In this document: positions 8,435 through 16,195 of the stretch, one piece after another
Position numbering within the stretch: the first letter of the stretch is position 1
How the letters are laid out: every line of letters begins with the position of its first letter
Assembly: GCF_013373065.1 (NCBI RefSeq)
Contig: NZ_JABXIN010000001.1
Span: forward strand, 186,001-250,000
DNA length: 64,000 nucleotides
Source: Algoriphagus sp.
Lineage (GTDB): Bacteria > Bacteroidota > Bacteroidia > Cytophagales > Cyclobacteriaceae
Direction of reading: 5' to 3'
Translations under genes and position numbers: made by a program
Notes under the pieces: generated by a model
What the model was told of the DNA's origin: nothing
The model's input: the letters and a program-made list of their open reading frames with translations, nothing else
Database searches by the model: none

Positions 8435-10768
8435 TTAGCGATCCTGATAGTTGAGGCTAAAACCGATCGAAAGATAAGTCCGAAGCTTTTTATCGACAGA
8501 ATTAGACCCCAAGCCTAAAGTAATTGGACCCAAAATGGATTGGTAGGAAATATCAGCCCCATAGCCTATCAATGTATTTTGAGAAAAAACATCCCCATTC
8601 AAAATCCCCTTTACCGGGGTGTTACTTGAATAGCCCAACCAATTTGCGCCTCCTCTCAAAAAGATTTTTTTGATTGGAATCACTTGTAATTCCAGTCCTA
8701 CTTTACCAAAGTTTTGAGCTGTAATCTCCGCATAATTTAGCCCCCAAAATCGATTATCAATAAATCGAACCATTTGATATCCACCTACGAAAAAGTCTCG
8801 GAAGGACTTTTCAGATTCATTGGAAATGGTAAGACCTACTCCTAGAGAGGGTTTGATTTGAACGGATTCAGATAATGGAAATAGTTTGGAATACCTACCC
8901 AATAAAGTTAGGTAGGAATTCGGCATTAAACTTTCCACCAATTGATCGACTTCCTCCTTTGAAACCGGAATTTCTACTCGCCCTCCATCTATATAAATAG
9001 TATCCACCCCCTTATCCAAATTGATTTTTAGCCAGGTTTTAAGCCGATATTCTGCCTCCAATAATCCCTCTGCTCCTCTTGTTGGAAAATTCCGGTCATC
9101 CTGTGAATTCCGGTAGTATCGTGCCCTTATACTGACATAGTTATCTATTCCGTTCTTTACACCATCCGGAAGAATTTGATCAAACTGTAATTTGGACCGA
9201 CTCATATCCGTGATAAACCCAAAATAAAATGCCTCCTTCAAAGAGTTCGTAGTAATTAGCTGTAGTTCTGTTCGGCTATTGTTAAAAATATTGATCCGGG
9301 ATAGTTCTCCATTTTCATAACCAGGGAACTCTTGCCTTAAATAATTGAATCGAAAATTGATGGCAACTTTCTTTTGAGGCCCAAGATACTTGTAGTGATC
9401 AAATCGAAATTTGGGGTTTCTGGAAATATCAGCAACTAACACAGTTCGAGAAGAATTCCCGATCCAGTTTCTGATTGTCCAATTAGCAAGTAGGCCTACT
9501 GAAAAAACATTATCATAATGAAGGGCTGTAGAAAAAGTGGTTTTGGGTTTTTCAATTGTTCGAATTATTAAATCAAATTCACTTTCATTGACTTGCCGAA
9601 GGGAATAATCTACCTTATAAAAGCCATTGACCCCGAACACATGACGAACAGCTTCTTGTAAAAAATCCCGATTAACGGTTTGACCCGGAGATACCCCCAA
9701 TTTGGATTTGATGAATTCATCTGAAAACAGCTTATTCCCTTCCACTTGAATAGATCGTATGGTCAACTCTGGAGAAACAGGGGCCTCATCTTTTTCCAAA
9801 TTCTTCACACCCAAACTATCGGCTGCTTTTTTGAACCGATCGAAAAATACCTTTCCTGTACTTTCTCCTAGTTTCAAAATAGCATCATATTCACCAAAAC
9901 TACCTGTAGAATAAGGACCCAAATCGGGTTTGATATAAATATCAGTATCCTCAATATTGGCACTTGTTTTCCGAAGGGATTCCGACATCGCGATCTGCAT
10001 CAAAATACCCCCAAATCCCCCTAGTTCTTCGATTTCCAAAAAATCCTCATCGGATACATTCACACCAATTACAAAATCTGCCCCCATGGAGCGAACAATA
10101 TCCACCGGGAAATTATTTACCACTCCCCCATCAACCACCAAGGTAGAATCCAGATTGAAGGCAGTGAAGGCAGTGGGGATTGCAATACTTGAGCGGATGG
10201 CATCGTGTAAATATCCTTTATCAAAAACGATGGGTTCACCGGTTCGAACATCCGTTGCAATACATCGAAAGGGAATAGGGAATTGATCAAAACTCTCGTA
10301 CTGAGCCGCCGGAAAAGTGTAATAGTGTAAAACCTCTGATAAAACCTGTCCATGAATAAGGCCGGATGGCAAGGTCATTTTCCCTTTATTGAAGGGGATT
10401 TCAACGAGATAACGGTTGTAATATTCTTTCTCCTCAAAAGCAATATCCTTAAAATCAACTCGGTTTGATACGACCAAATCCCAATCTGTACTGCGAATAA
10501 TTTCTTCCAAATCCTCCGCACTGTATCCTATGGAATAAAGTCCACCAATCACTGAACCCATACTGGTTCCGACTATAAAATCGGGACGCAGCCCCGCTTC
10601 TTCCATCGCCTTAATGATCCCTACATGAGCGATCCCTTTTGCTCCTCCACCACTCAATACTAAACCAATACGGGCAGGCTTCTCAGAAGAAACCTGCCCA
10701 ATTAAATAGTGGCTACTTAAGCAAAGTAATAGAATGGAAAAAATTATACGTAGACGAAAGAAGCCCAT
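8435..10768 (-). CDS. Patatin-like phospholipase with POTRA and outer-membrane beta-barrel (PlpD/type Vd-like)
   Basis: The product has 777 residues. A signal peptide (about 1-25, ending near LIGQ) precedes a patatin domain (about 32-225). That domain has oxyanion loop GGGAKG (40-45), nucleophile elbow GTSMG with S69, and the catalytic aspartate in VDGG (D213). A POTRA-like domain follows (about 335-410, around IRSIQVEGNKLFS). A long C-terminal region of alternating beta-strands ends in a BamA/Omp85-like barrel with aromatic final strands. The layout matches type Vd autotransporters such as PlpD, in which the lipase passenger is carried by its own 16-strand barrel. It likely hydrolyses phospholipids at or outside the outer membrane. 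It lies 12 bp after the M20 amidohydrolase gene in the same direction. Confidence 0.9.
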   Translation of the reverse strand: MGFFRLRIIFSILLLCLSSHYLIGQVSSEKPARIGLVLSGGGAKGIAHVGIIKAMEEAGLRPDFIVGTSMGSVIGGLYSIGYSAEDLEEIIRSTDWDLVVSNRVDFKDIAFEEKEYYNRYLVEIPFNKGKMTLPSGLIHGQVLSEVLHYYTFPAAQYESFDQFPIPFRCIATDVRTGEPIVFDKGYLHDAIRSSIAIPTAFTAFNLDSTLVVDGGVVNNFPVDIVRSMGADFVIGVNVSDEDFLEIEELGGFGGILMQIAMSESLRKTSANIEDTDIYIKPDLGPYSTGSFGEYDAILKLGESTGKVFFDRFKKAADSLGVKNLEKDEAPVSPELTIRSIQVEGNKLFSDEFIKSKLGVSPGQTVNRDFLQEAVRHVFGVNGFYKVDYSLRQVNESEFDLIIRTIEKPKTTFSTALHYDNVFSVGLLANWTIRNWIGNSSRTVLVADISRNPKFRFDHYKYLGPQKKVAINFRFNYLRQEFPGYENGELSRINIFNNSRTELQLITTNSLKEAFYFGFITDMSRSKLQFDQILPDGVKNGIDNYVSIRARYYRNSQDDRNFPTRGAEGLLEAEYRLKTWLKINLDKGVDTIYIDGGRVEIPVSKEEVDQLVESLMPNSYLTLLGRYSKLFPLSESVQIKPSLGVGLTISNESEKSFRDFFVGGYQMVRFIDNRFWGLNYAEITAQNFGKVGLELQVIPIKKIFLRGGANWLGYSSNTPVKGILNGDVFSQNTLIGYGADISYQSILGPITLGLGSNSVDKKLRTYLSIGFSLNYQDR

Positions 10769-10780
10769 ACCAAAAGAAAA

Positions 10781-12208
10781 TTACTTTCTGTAATCTAAAG
10801 GAGCTTCTCTATCTCCTACCAAGGACTCATACTTGAAATTTGCACCTCGTCGACGATCCAATTCTGCTTTAGCATCTTCAGCAAGTTTAGGATTTTTGAA
10901 AACATCCAAAGCTGTCAAAGCCAAGGTTTTTGCAGCAACCATCATTCCTTTGATACCAATGCTAGTTCCTCCCGCAGCCACTGCTTGCCACGTATGAGCA
11001 CTCGTACCAGGAACCCAAGTTGCAGTACCCAATCCTGCTGTTGGAACCAACCAGCTAACATCTCCCACATCGGTAGAACCACCGGTTCCTTTTTCCTGAA
11101 CTTTAAATGGTTCGATCTTAGCTGCATCTTCAGCAGGGTTTATGGACAAATCGGGATAACTTTTGATTAATTCTTCTGCAAACTTTTTATCTGCCTCATC
11201 ATAAATTACTCCGCCAACTTGCTCCAAATTCTTATGCATAACACGGGCAAGAGTTTCATTAGGCAAAAGATTATAGACTCCATTGATGATTTCGTATTCC
11301 ATGGTAGTCTGAGTCCCCAGCGCAGCACCTTCAGCAGCCTTCACCATGCGCTCAAAAATTGATTTCACCACAGCCACATCGGGATGTCGTACATAATGAT
11401 AAGATTCAGCAAAAGCAGGGACCACATTTGGTGCTTCTCCGCCTCGAGTTATTACATAATGCATTCGAGTTTCTTGGGGAACATGCTCCCGCATCAGGTT
11501 TACCATAAAATTCATTGCTTCTACCCCATCCAATGCTGATTTTCCACGTTCGGGAGCCGCAGCAGCATGGGAAGCAACTCCATAGAACCGGAATTTGGTA
11601 GAAATATTTGCCAAGGAAGAATTGGCTCCGGCATTATTTTTAGATCCTGGATGCCAATGCAACATCACATCTACATCATCCATCAAACCAGCACGAGCCA
11701 TGTAAACTTTACCTCCGCCTCCTTCTTCTGCCGGAGTTCCATAAACACGGATGGTTCCTTTTGTACCATTGGCAATCATCCAGTCCTTCACAGCAATCCC
11801 TGCAGCAACAGAGGCAGTTCCAAACAAATGATGTCCACATGCATGTCCTGCTCCACCTTCCACTACAGCCTCTCGAAATGGAGATGCCTGCTGAGAAACT
11901 CCTGGTAGCGCATCAAACTCTGCCATAATTCCAATAACAGGATATCCAGATCCGTATTCAGCCACGAAGGCAGTGGGAATTCCCGCTACCCCAGCTTGGA
12001 TAGAAAATCCTGCATCTGATAAAGTTTTCTGAAGTAAAGATGAACTTTCACTTTCCAAATAACCCAACTCAGGATTGGACCAGATTTGAAGTGCGATAGT
12101 TGAGTAATACTCTTTTTTAGAATCCAAGTCATTCAAAACGGATTGGTCCTGTGCTTTAAGCCCAAAAGCTGATAAACACAAGAAAAGTATAAGTAGCTTT
12201 TTCATCAT
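10781..12208 (-). CDS. Exported M20 family amidohydrolase (AbgB-like)
   Basis: The 475-residue protein has a clear signal peptide (MMKKLLILFLCLSAFGLKAQ). The M20 metal site is seen as IMAEFDALPG (about 95-103) and GHACGHHLFG, with C124 and H126/H127. TPAEEGGGGKV supplies the catalytic glutamate, with further elements at SHAAAAPERG and a late metal ligand in GTSAHTWQAVAAG. The order and length match p-aminobenzoyl-glutamate utilisation protein B and related amide hydrolases, here exported to the periplasm. The substrate could be an N-acyl amino acid or another amide; it cannot be read from sequence. A second ATG lies one codon in (12205). The downstream patatin gene begins 12 bp after its stop, so the two are likely co-transcribed. 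Confidence 0.88.
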   Translation of the reverse strand: MMKKLLILFLCLSAFGLKAQDQSVLNDLDSKKEYYSTIALQIWSNPELGYLESESSSLLQKTLSDAGFSIQAGVAGIPTAFVAEYGSGYPVIGIMAEFDALPGVSQQASPFREAVVEGGAGHACGHHLFGTASVAAGIAVKDWMIANGTKGTIRVYGTPAEEGGGGKVYMARAGLMDDVDVMLHWHPGSKNNAGANSSLANISTKFRFYGVASHAAAAPERGKSALDGVEAMNFMVNLMREHVPQETRMHYVITRGGEAPNVVPAFAESYHYVRHPDVAVVKSIFERMVKAAEGAALGTQTTMEYEIINGVYNLLPNETLARVMHKNLEQVGGVIYDEADKKFAEELIKSYPDLSINPAEDAAKIEPFKVQEKGTGGSTDVGDVSWLVPTAGLGTATWVPGTSAHTWQAVAAGGTSIGIKGMMVAAKTLALTALDVFKNPKLAEDAKAELDRRRGANFKYESLVGDREAPLDYRK

Positions 12209-12416
12209 AAGGTGATTGAATTGGTAGGATGGTTTGCAATTTTTTGAAAATTAGAAGGAAACTATCAGAGACCCAAAAAATCGATCAAAATTTGGACTTA
12301 AAATTCATATAAAAAATAATGTTTTGAATAAATGGATTTAGTCTAAATATTATTCTATAAATATTTCATTTTTAAATCAAATATTGTATTTTTCTAAGAA
12401 ATTAACCCTTCCTACT

Positions 12417-13400
12417 ATGAATAAATTGTTTAAAGTTTTTGCTTGGCTATTGGGAGCTGTAATCATTTTACTTCTGATTGCCTTTGTTTATTTGCAAATG
12501 ATATTTCCTGATGTTTCTCCAGCAGAGGAACTATCCATCGAGTACACCGCAGAGCGGGTGGAGAGAGGAGCTTATTTGGCAAACCATGTCACCGTTTGTA
12601 TGGATTGTCATTCAGCAAGAGATTTTTCTTTGTTTTCTGGGCCACCCACTCCTGGAACCCTAGGAAGAGGTGGCGATCGATTTGACCATTCCATGGGTTT
12701 TCCGGGTGTATTCTACGCAAAAAACATTACCCCAACCGGTATTTCTGATTACACCGACGGAGAATTATATCGGGTGATTACCACAGGTGTGACTAATGAT
12801 GGGCGAGCAATGTTTCCTTTGATGCCTTACATGTATTATGGCAAAATGGATCCTGAGGACATTTATGACATCATCGCTTACATCCGGTCCTTAGATCCCA
12901 TTTCAAGTGAAATTCCAGATTCAGAGGCAGATTTCCCCGTAAGCTTAATTCTAAAAACTATGCCTAAGGACGGAGAACCTCAAAAAAGACCTGACCCAAG
13001 CGATCAAGTAGCTTATGGAGCTTATTTGGTGAATGCAGCTGGCTGCATAGAATGTCATACGCAGGTCAACGAGCAAGGAATGGTAATCCCTGAAAAAGCA
13101 TTTGCTGGAGGAAGAGATTTTATGTTCCCTGATGGTTCTAAAGTTAGTTCAAGTAACATAACACCTGATACAGAAACGGGGATTGGAAACTGGACTTCCG
13201 AGCAGTTTTTACAGCGATTTAAGCAATATTCGGATTCCTCCTATTTGGTCAACAAGGTTGCTCCTGGCGAATTCAATTCAATTATGCCTTGGACCATGTA
13301 TGCAGGCATGAAAACTAAAGATTTGGAAGCTATTTTTAGTTACCTTCAAACCCTATCTCCACAAAAAAATGAGGTAATACGTTTTACAGCTGCTAATTAA
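12417..13400 (+). CDS. Diheme cytochrome c, membrane-anchored
   Basis: I place the start at 12417 (MNKLFKVFAW), although an in-frame ATG exists 33 bp upstream; from 12417 the protein has 327 residues and begins with a hydrophobic segment suited to a signal anchor. Two heme c sites are visible, CMDCH and CIECH, each CXXCH and each preceded by a GAYLxN segment that repeats in both halves. Distal methionines are likely in the MFPLMPYMYYG and MPWTMYAG segments. This duplicated layout is that of cytochrome c subunits of sugar or alcohol dehydrogenases. It would pass electrons in the periplasm from a flavoprotein to the respiratory chain. The GMC/subunit-3 genes lie elsewhere in the window, so the pairing is inference. 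A terminator follows. Confidence 0.88.
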   Translation: MNKLFKVFAWLLGAVIILLLIAFVYLQMIFPDVSPAEELSIEYTAERVERGAYLANHVTVCMDCHSARDFSLFSGPPTPGTLGRGGDRFDHSMGFPGVFYAKNITPTGISDYTDGELYRVITTGVTNDGRAMFPLMPYMYYGKMDPEDIYDIIAYIRSLDPISSEIPDSEADFPVSLILKTMPKDGEPQKRPDPSDQVAYGAYLVNAAGCIECHTQVNEQGMVIPEKAFAGGRDFMFPDGSKVSSSNITPDTETGIGNWTSEQFLQRFKQYSDSSYLVNKVAPGEFNSIMPWTMYAGMKTKDLEAIFSYLQTLSPQKNEVIRFTAAN

Positions 13401-13420
13401 AAAACACATACTTCCTTCAA

Positions 13421-13453
13421 GATCCCACGGTGAAAAACTGTGGGATTTTTTGT
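13421..13453 (+). terminator. Intrinsic terminator after the cytochrome c gene
   Basis: A 10-bp stem with one G-T wobble (ATCCCACGGT pairing with ACTGTGGGAT, loop GAAAA) is followed by a T-run. It lies 22 bp after the cytochrome stop and 130 bp before the next gene on the same strand. Confidence 0.88.
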
Positions 13454-13579
13454 TTAGTGTGACCACTGTCACCAAATACTGTGGATTTCAAAAAGTATCT
13501 TTCGGACAGATTGGAAAAAACTTCCTTTTGCCCACGAAGAAATTCACCAAATACCAGTACAATAAATCCCTAATTTCCC

Positions 13580-15250
13580 ATGAAATATTCCAGAAGGAAA
13601 TTTATGTCCCAGCTTGGCGCATTAGGTGCAGGCACAAGTCTCTTGAGCTTATCTCCACAAGTCGCAAAAGCTGAGGCAAAAAAGCTAAACCCAAAATCAT
13701 TTAAGCTGACCATTCTACAGACGACAGACGTCCATTGCCAGATTCATCCTCATGATGAACTCTTTTGGGAAAATGGAAAATCTGTTTTCAGAAAAACAGG
13801 CGGCTACTCTCACCTGAAGACCTTCATCGATAAGGAAAAAGCAAAAGCCGAGCATTGTTTGGTAATGGATACTGGAGATATGTTCCAGGGTTCTGAACTC
13901 TCCGTCATGACCACTGGAGAAGCCATGGTTCCAATTTTGAATGAAATCGGCTATGATCTTTACCTACCGGGAAACTGGGAAGTGGTTTACTACAAGCAGG
14001 CTATGCAACATCTACTTGGATCTTTGCATGCTCCGAAAATCTGCGCAAACATGTACCACGACTTAGGTGATGGAAAACGTGGAGAATTGATCTTCCCTCC
14101 CTACCATATTTGGACGGTCAATGGAGTGAAAATTGGCTTCTTGGGCTATACAGATCATTTAGTTCCGCTTCGACAATCTCCTAATTATAGTAAGGGAATT
14201 ATCTATACCAAACCTGAGGAAAACTTGGAGCACTATGTGAATGTGCTTAGAGATCAGGAAAAATGTGCCTTCGTTGCTATTATTGCTCACTTGGGGCTTT
14301 CCCAGCAAATCAATTTAGCAAATCTACCTGAATGCGAGGGAGTGGATTATATCTTAGGAGGAGACACCCATGAGCGGGTACGCAAACCAATCCAAGCAAA
14401 GTATGCCAAAGTCGTTGAACCAGGTGCTTTTGGTTCCTTTGTTGGAAAATTAGAACTGACCATTGAAGATGGAAAAGTTGTAAAAGATGATTATGAATTG
14501 CTAGAGGTTTCTTCTGAGGACAACAAACCAGACCCGGTAGTTGAACAGATTATCGCTCAAAACGAGGGGCCCTTCCAAGAAGATATTTACCAAATTGCAG
14601 GATACAGTACCGCTCCATTATACCGGTACTTTGTGATTGAAAACCCAATTGACACCATGATTCTGGATGCCATCAGCTGGCAGGTACCAGAAATTGATAT
14701 CGTTCTTTCCAACGGTTTCCGATTCTGCCCTCCAAGAACTACTCCTGATGAAACCGGCAACATTCCGATTACAAATGGGTATATCTTCGATATGCTTCCG
14801 GTTGATTCCACTATTCGAACTGGTAAAGTAACGGGATCACAGATTTCAGCTTGGCTTGAAAAGGAATTGAATAATGTCTTTGCAAAAGAGGCATCAAAGC
14901 GATTCGGCGGCTGGGTGATTAAGTTCCGAGGAATGGAAGTTAAATTCCTAGCATTTGGAGAAGAAGGAAAGCGGGTTCAGTCCGTAACTGTTCACGGCAA
15001 ACCTCTGGAAGCAGATCGGGTTTACAGTATTTGTGCTTGTGAACGGGATGGAGATCCCGATGATATGCTTTGTCGTATGCGTGGAGTTCAGGACACAAAG
15101 AACACCCAATTTACCCTCCACAAAGCAGTAAAAAATTACTTGGCAGAGAATTCTCCAGTAACCCCTATACCTCCGAAATCGGCTGTTGCCCTAGATGCAC
15201 CAGCCACCTTGCTGACTCAGGTTTACGGAGTGGATTACGAGTTCAGATAA
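13580..15250 (+). CDS. Tat-exported 5'-nucleotidase/SoxB-like metallophosphoesterase
   Basis: The 556-residue protein begins MKYSRRKFMSQLGALGAGTS, a strong twin-arginine signal, so it should be exported folded with its metals. The N-terminal calcineurin-type domain (about 40-290) has TTDVHCQ (metal D and H), MDTGDMFQG (metal D), LPGNWEVV, IIAHLG and GGDTHE. The C-terminal domain (about 320-550) corresponds to the 5'-nucleotidase substrate domain and includes SNGFRF and YIFDMLPVD. In most 5'-nucleotidases the second motif reads GNHE; here it is GNWE, with Trp at the usual catalytic His, which recalls SoxB-type thiosulfohydrolases. No other sox genes are in the window. The substrate may therefore be a nucleotide or a different ester. 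Confident on family and export, unsure of reaction. Confidence 0.85.
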   Translation: MKYSRRKFMSQLGALGAGTSLLSLSPQVAKAEAKKLNPKSFKLTILQTTDVHCQIHPHDELFWENGKSVFRKTGGYSHLKTFIDKEKAKAEHCLVMDTGDMFQGSELSVMTTGEAMVPILNEIGYDLYLPGNWEVVYYKQAMQHLLGSLHAPKICANMYHDLGDGKRGELIFPPYHIWTVNGVKIGFLGYTDHLVPLRQSPNYSKGIIYTKPEENLEHYVNVLRDQEKCAFVAIIAHLGLSQQINLANLPECEGVDYILGGDTHERVRKPIQAKYAKVVEPGAFGSFVGKLELTIEDGKVVKDDYELLEVSSEDNKPDPVVEQIIAQNEGPFQEDIYQIAGYSTAPLYRYFVIENPIDTMILDAISWQVPEIDIVLSNGFRFCPPRTTPDETGNIPITNGYIFDMLPVDSTIRTGKVTGSQISAWLEKELNNVFAKEASKRFGGWVIKFRGMEVKFLAFGEEGKRVQSVTVHGKPLEADRVYSICACERDGDPDDMLCRMRGVQDTKNTQFTLHKAVKNYLAENSPVTPIPPKSAVALDAPATLLTQVYGVDYEFR

Positions 15251-15292
15251 TACCCTCACCCCAAAAGGGAACGAGAAAAGTGTTTATTCACC

Positions 15293-15322
15293 AAAAAGCC
15301 GGCAAATGCCGGCTTTTACTTT
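15293..15322. terminator. Hairpin terminator between convergent genes
   Basis: An 11-bp near-perfect stem (AAAAGCCGGCA at 15294-15304 with TGCCGGCTTTT at 15307-15317; real loop about CAAATG) is followed by T-rich sequence on the plus strand and T5 on the minus strand. It closes the phosphoesterase gene; the stop codon of the convergent small membrane protein gene lies inside its right arm. Confidence 0.85.
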
Positions 15323-15501
15323 TTCTGAAAAATTAGGAAGGAAATAGCTCCTAAGGCCATCCCCACTCCTATTCCAACGGAAAGCCATATTCCCATTTCA
15401 CCTCTAATTATACTAATAGAAGTACCGGCAACAGCCCCTAACAACAAGCCTCCGGAGATAAACAAGGGCAGGTATTTCTCTTTATTACTTTTCATCTTCA
15501 A
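15316..15501 (-). CDS. Small two-helix membrane protein
   Basis: The 61-residue product has a lysine-rich N-terminus ([10 protein letters not shown]) and two hydrophobic helices rich in glycine and small residues (about 12-30 and 38-57), and ends FQKK. I do not recognise a family. The gene overlaps the XRE regulator gene by 17 bp and is the last of three overlapping genes, so it is very probably translated as part of that operon. Its stop codon sits in the terminator. A role with the upstream membrane protein is likely only by association. Confidence 0.65.
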   Translation of the reverse strand: MKMKSNKEKYLPLFISGGLLLGAVAGTSISIIRGEMGIWLSVGIGVGMALGAISFLIFQKK

Positions 15502-15685
15502 AACTGAATAAATCTTCTACAGATACATTGAGAATTTGGGCTAAATCAAAGGCAAGCCTTAACGATGGATTGTATTTATTTTTTTCGAGGAAAACGATGG
15601 TTTCCCTTCTCACATTGACCTTTTTTGCCAGCTCCTCCTGCGTCAATCCAAGTTTTACCCTGAATTCCTTTATTCGGTTAGTCAT
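15485..15685 (-). CDS. XRE/Cro-CI family transcriptional regulator (YozG-like, single HTH)
   Basis: The 66-residue protein is essentially one helix-turn-helix domain. [20 protein letters not shown] holds the first helices, [22 protein letters not shown] the recognition helix and the next, and VSVEDLF the end. This is the short XRE type often coded next to a small membrane protein. A GAGGAG sequence lies about six bases upstream of the ATG, which is unusually good for this phylum and supports the start. It overlaps the upstream membrane protein gene by 8 bp and the downstream gene by 17 bp. It probably regulates its own operon through the perfect inverted repeat at 16077-16113, which is an inference from position. 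Confidence 0.88.
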   Translation of the reverse strand: MTNRIKEFRVKLGLTQEELAKKVNVRRETIVFLEKNKYNPSLRLAFDLAQILNVSVEDLFSFEDEK

Positions 15686-16070
15686 TCGGCACTCCTCGAA
15701 AATGATGAAAGACCCAACTTAATGCAAAAATTATAGCCATCCCCAAAATTCCAATCCCAATTAAACGATCTTTATCAAAGGTCACCCGATCCTGCATATA
15801 AAGGAGGAATACCCACAAATACAATGACACATAATAGGATAAAGCCGCGGTTCGGACCATGACCTTTTTAGATAATTCATCCTCCTGAGGTTCTCCTACT
15901 TTCCAACTCTTGATTCGCCTAATCAATAAAAAGACAGCAAATACCAAGATCAAAGCAATTATCCCCAGATAAGGGCCCTCCCCCTCTGAAAATCCAGAAT
16001 TGCTTAACCATAAATAAACCGTAGCCACTACCATCAGGATAATGACTCCCATGAGGACAATTCGTTTCAT
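15678..16070 (-). CDS. Membrane protein in XRE operon (DUF2178-like layout)
   Basis: Four hydrophobic helices are visible, arranged as two pairs separated by a charged stretch ([16 protein letters not shown]). Small four-helix proteins of this kind, paired with a single-domain XRE regulator, resemble DUF2178-type proteins; I am not certain of the family. I prefer the ATG at 16070 ([10 protein letters not shown], 130 residues). A longer frame starts at 16115, but its extra 15 residues are encoded almost entirely by the inverted repeat and look like by-products of it. The gene overlaps the XRE gene by 8 bp. The function is unknown. Confidence 0.68.
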   Translation of the reverse strand: MKRIVLMGVIILMVVATVYLWLSNSGFSEGEGPYLGIIALILVFAVFLLIRRIKSWKVGEPQEDELSKKVMVRTAALSYYVSLYLWVFLLYMQDRVTFDKDRLIGIGILGMAIIFALSWVFHHFRGVPND

Positions 16071-16076
16071 AAGAAT

Positions 16077-16113
16077 GTTAAATATTTCTAACACAATGTT
16101 AGAAATATTTAAC
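16077..16113. promoter_or_regulatory. Perfect 16-bp inverted repeat, putative operator of the XRE operon
   Basis: Arms GTTAAATATTTCTAAC (16077-16092) and GTTAGAAATATTTAAC (16098-16113) are exact reverse complements around the centre ACAAT. The repeat ends six bases before the preferred start codon at 16070. Such a long perfect dyad in a non-coding gap next to a self-contained XRE gene is what an autoregulatory operator would look like. As RNA it would also form a hairpin over the ribosome-binding region, so post-transcriptional control is an alternative. Confidence 0.75.
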
Positions 16114-16195
16114 ATAAATAAAAAAATTAGATTCTGATTTTTTAAAACTTCATGATTAATACCAACAAATCACTTTCAAAGTGCTTTTTTGAATT

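Noticed and set aside
16071..16115. Longer start of the membrane protein at 16115
   Set aside because: The added residues are encoded by the inverted repeat; MKRIVL at 16070 is a more natural beginning of a membrane protein.
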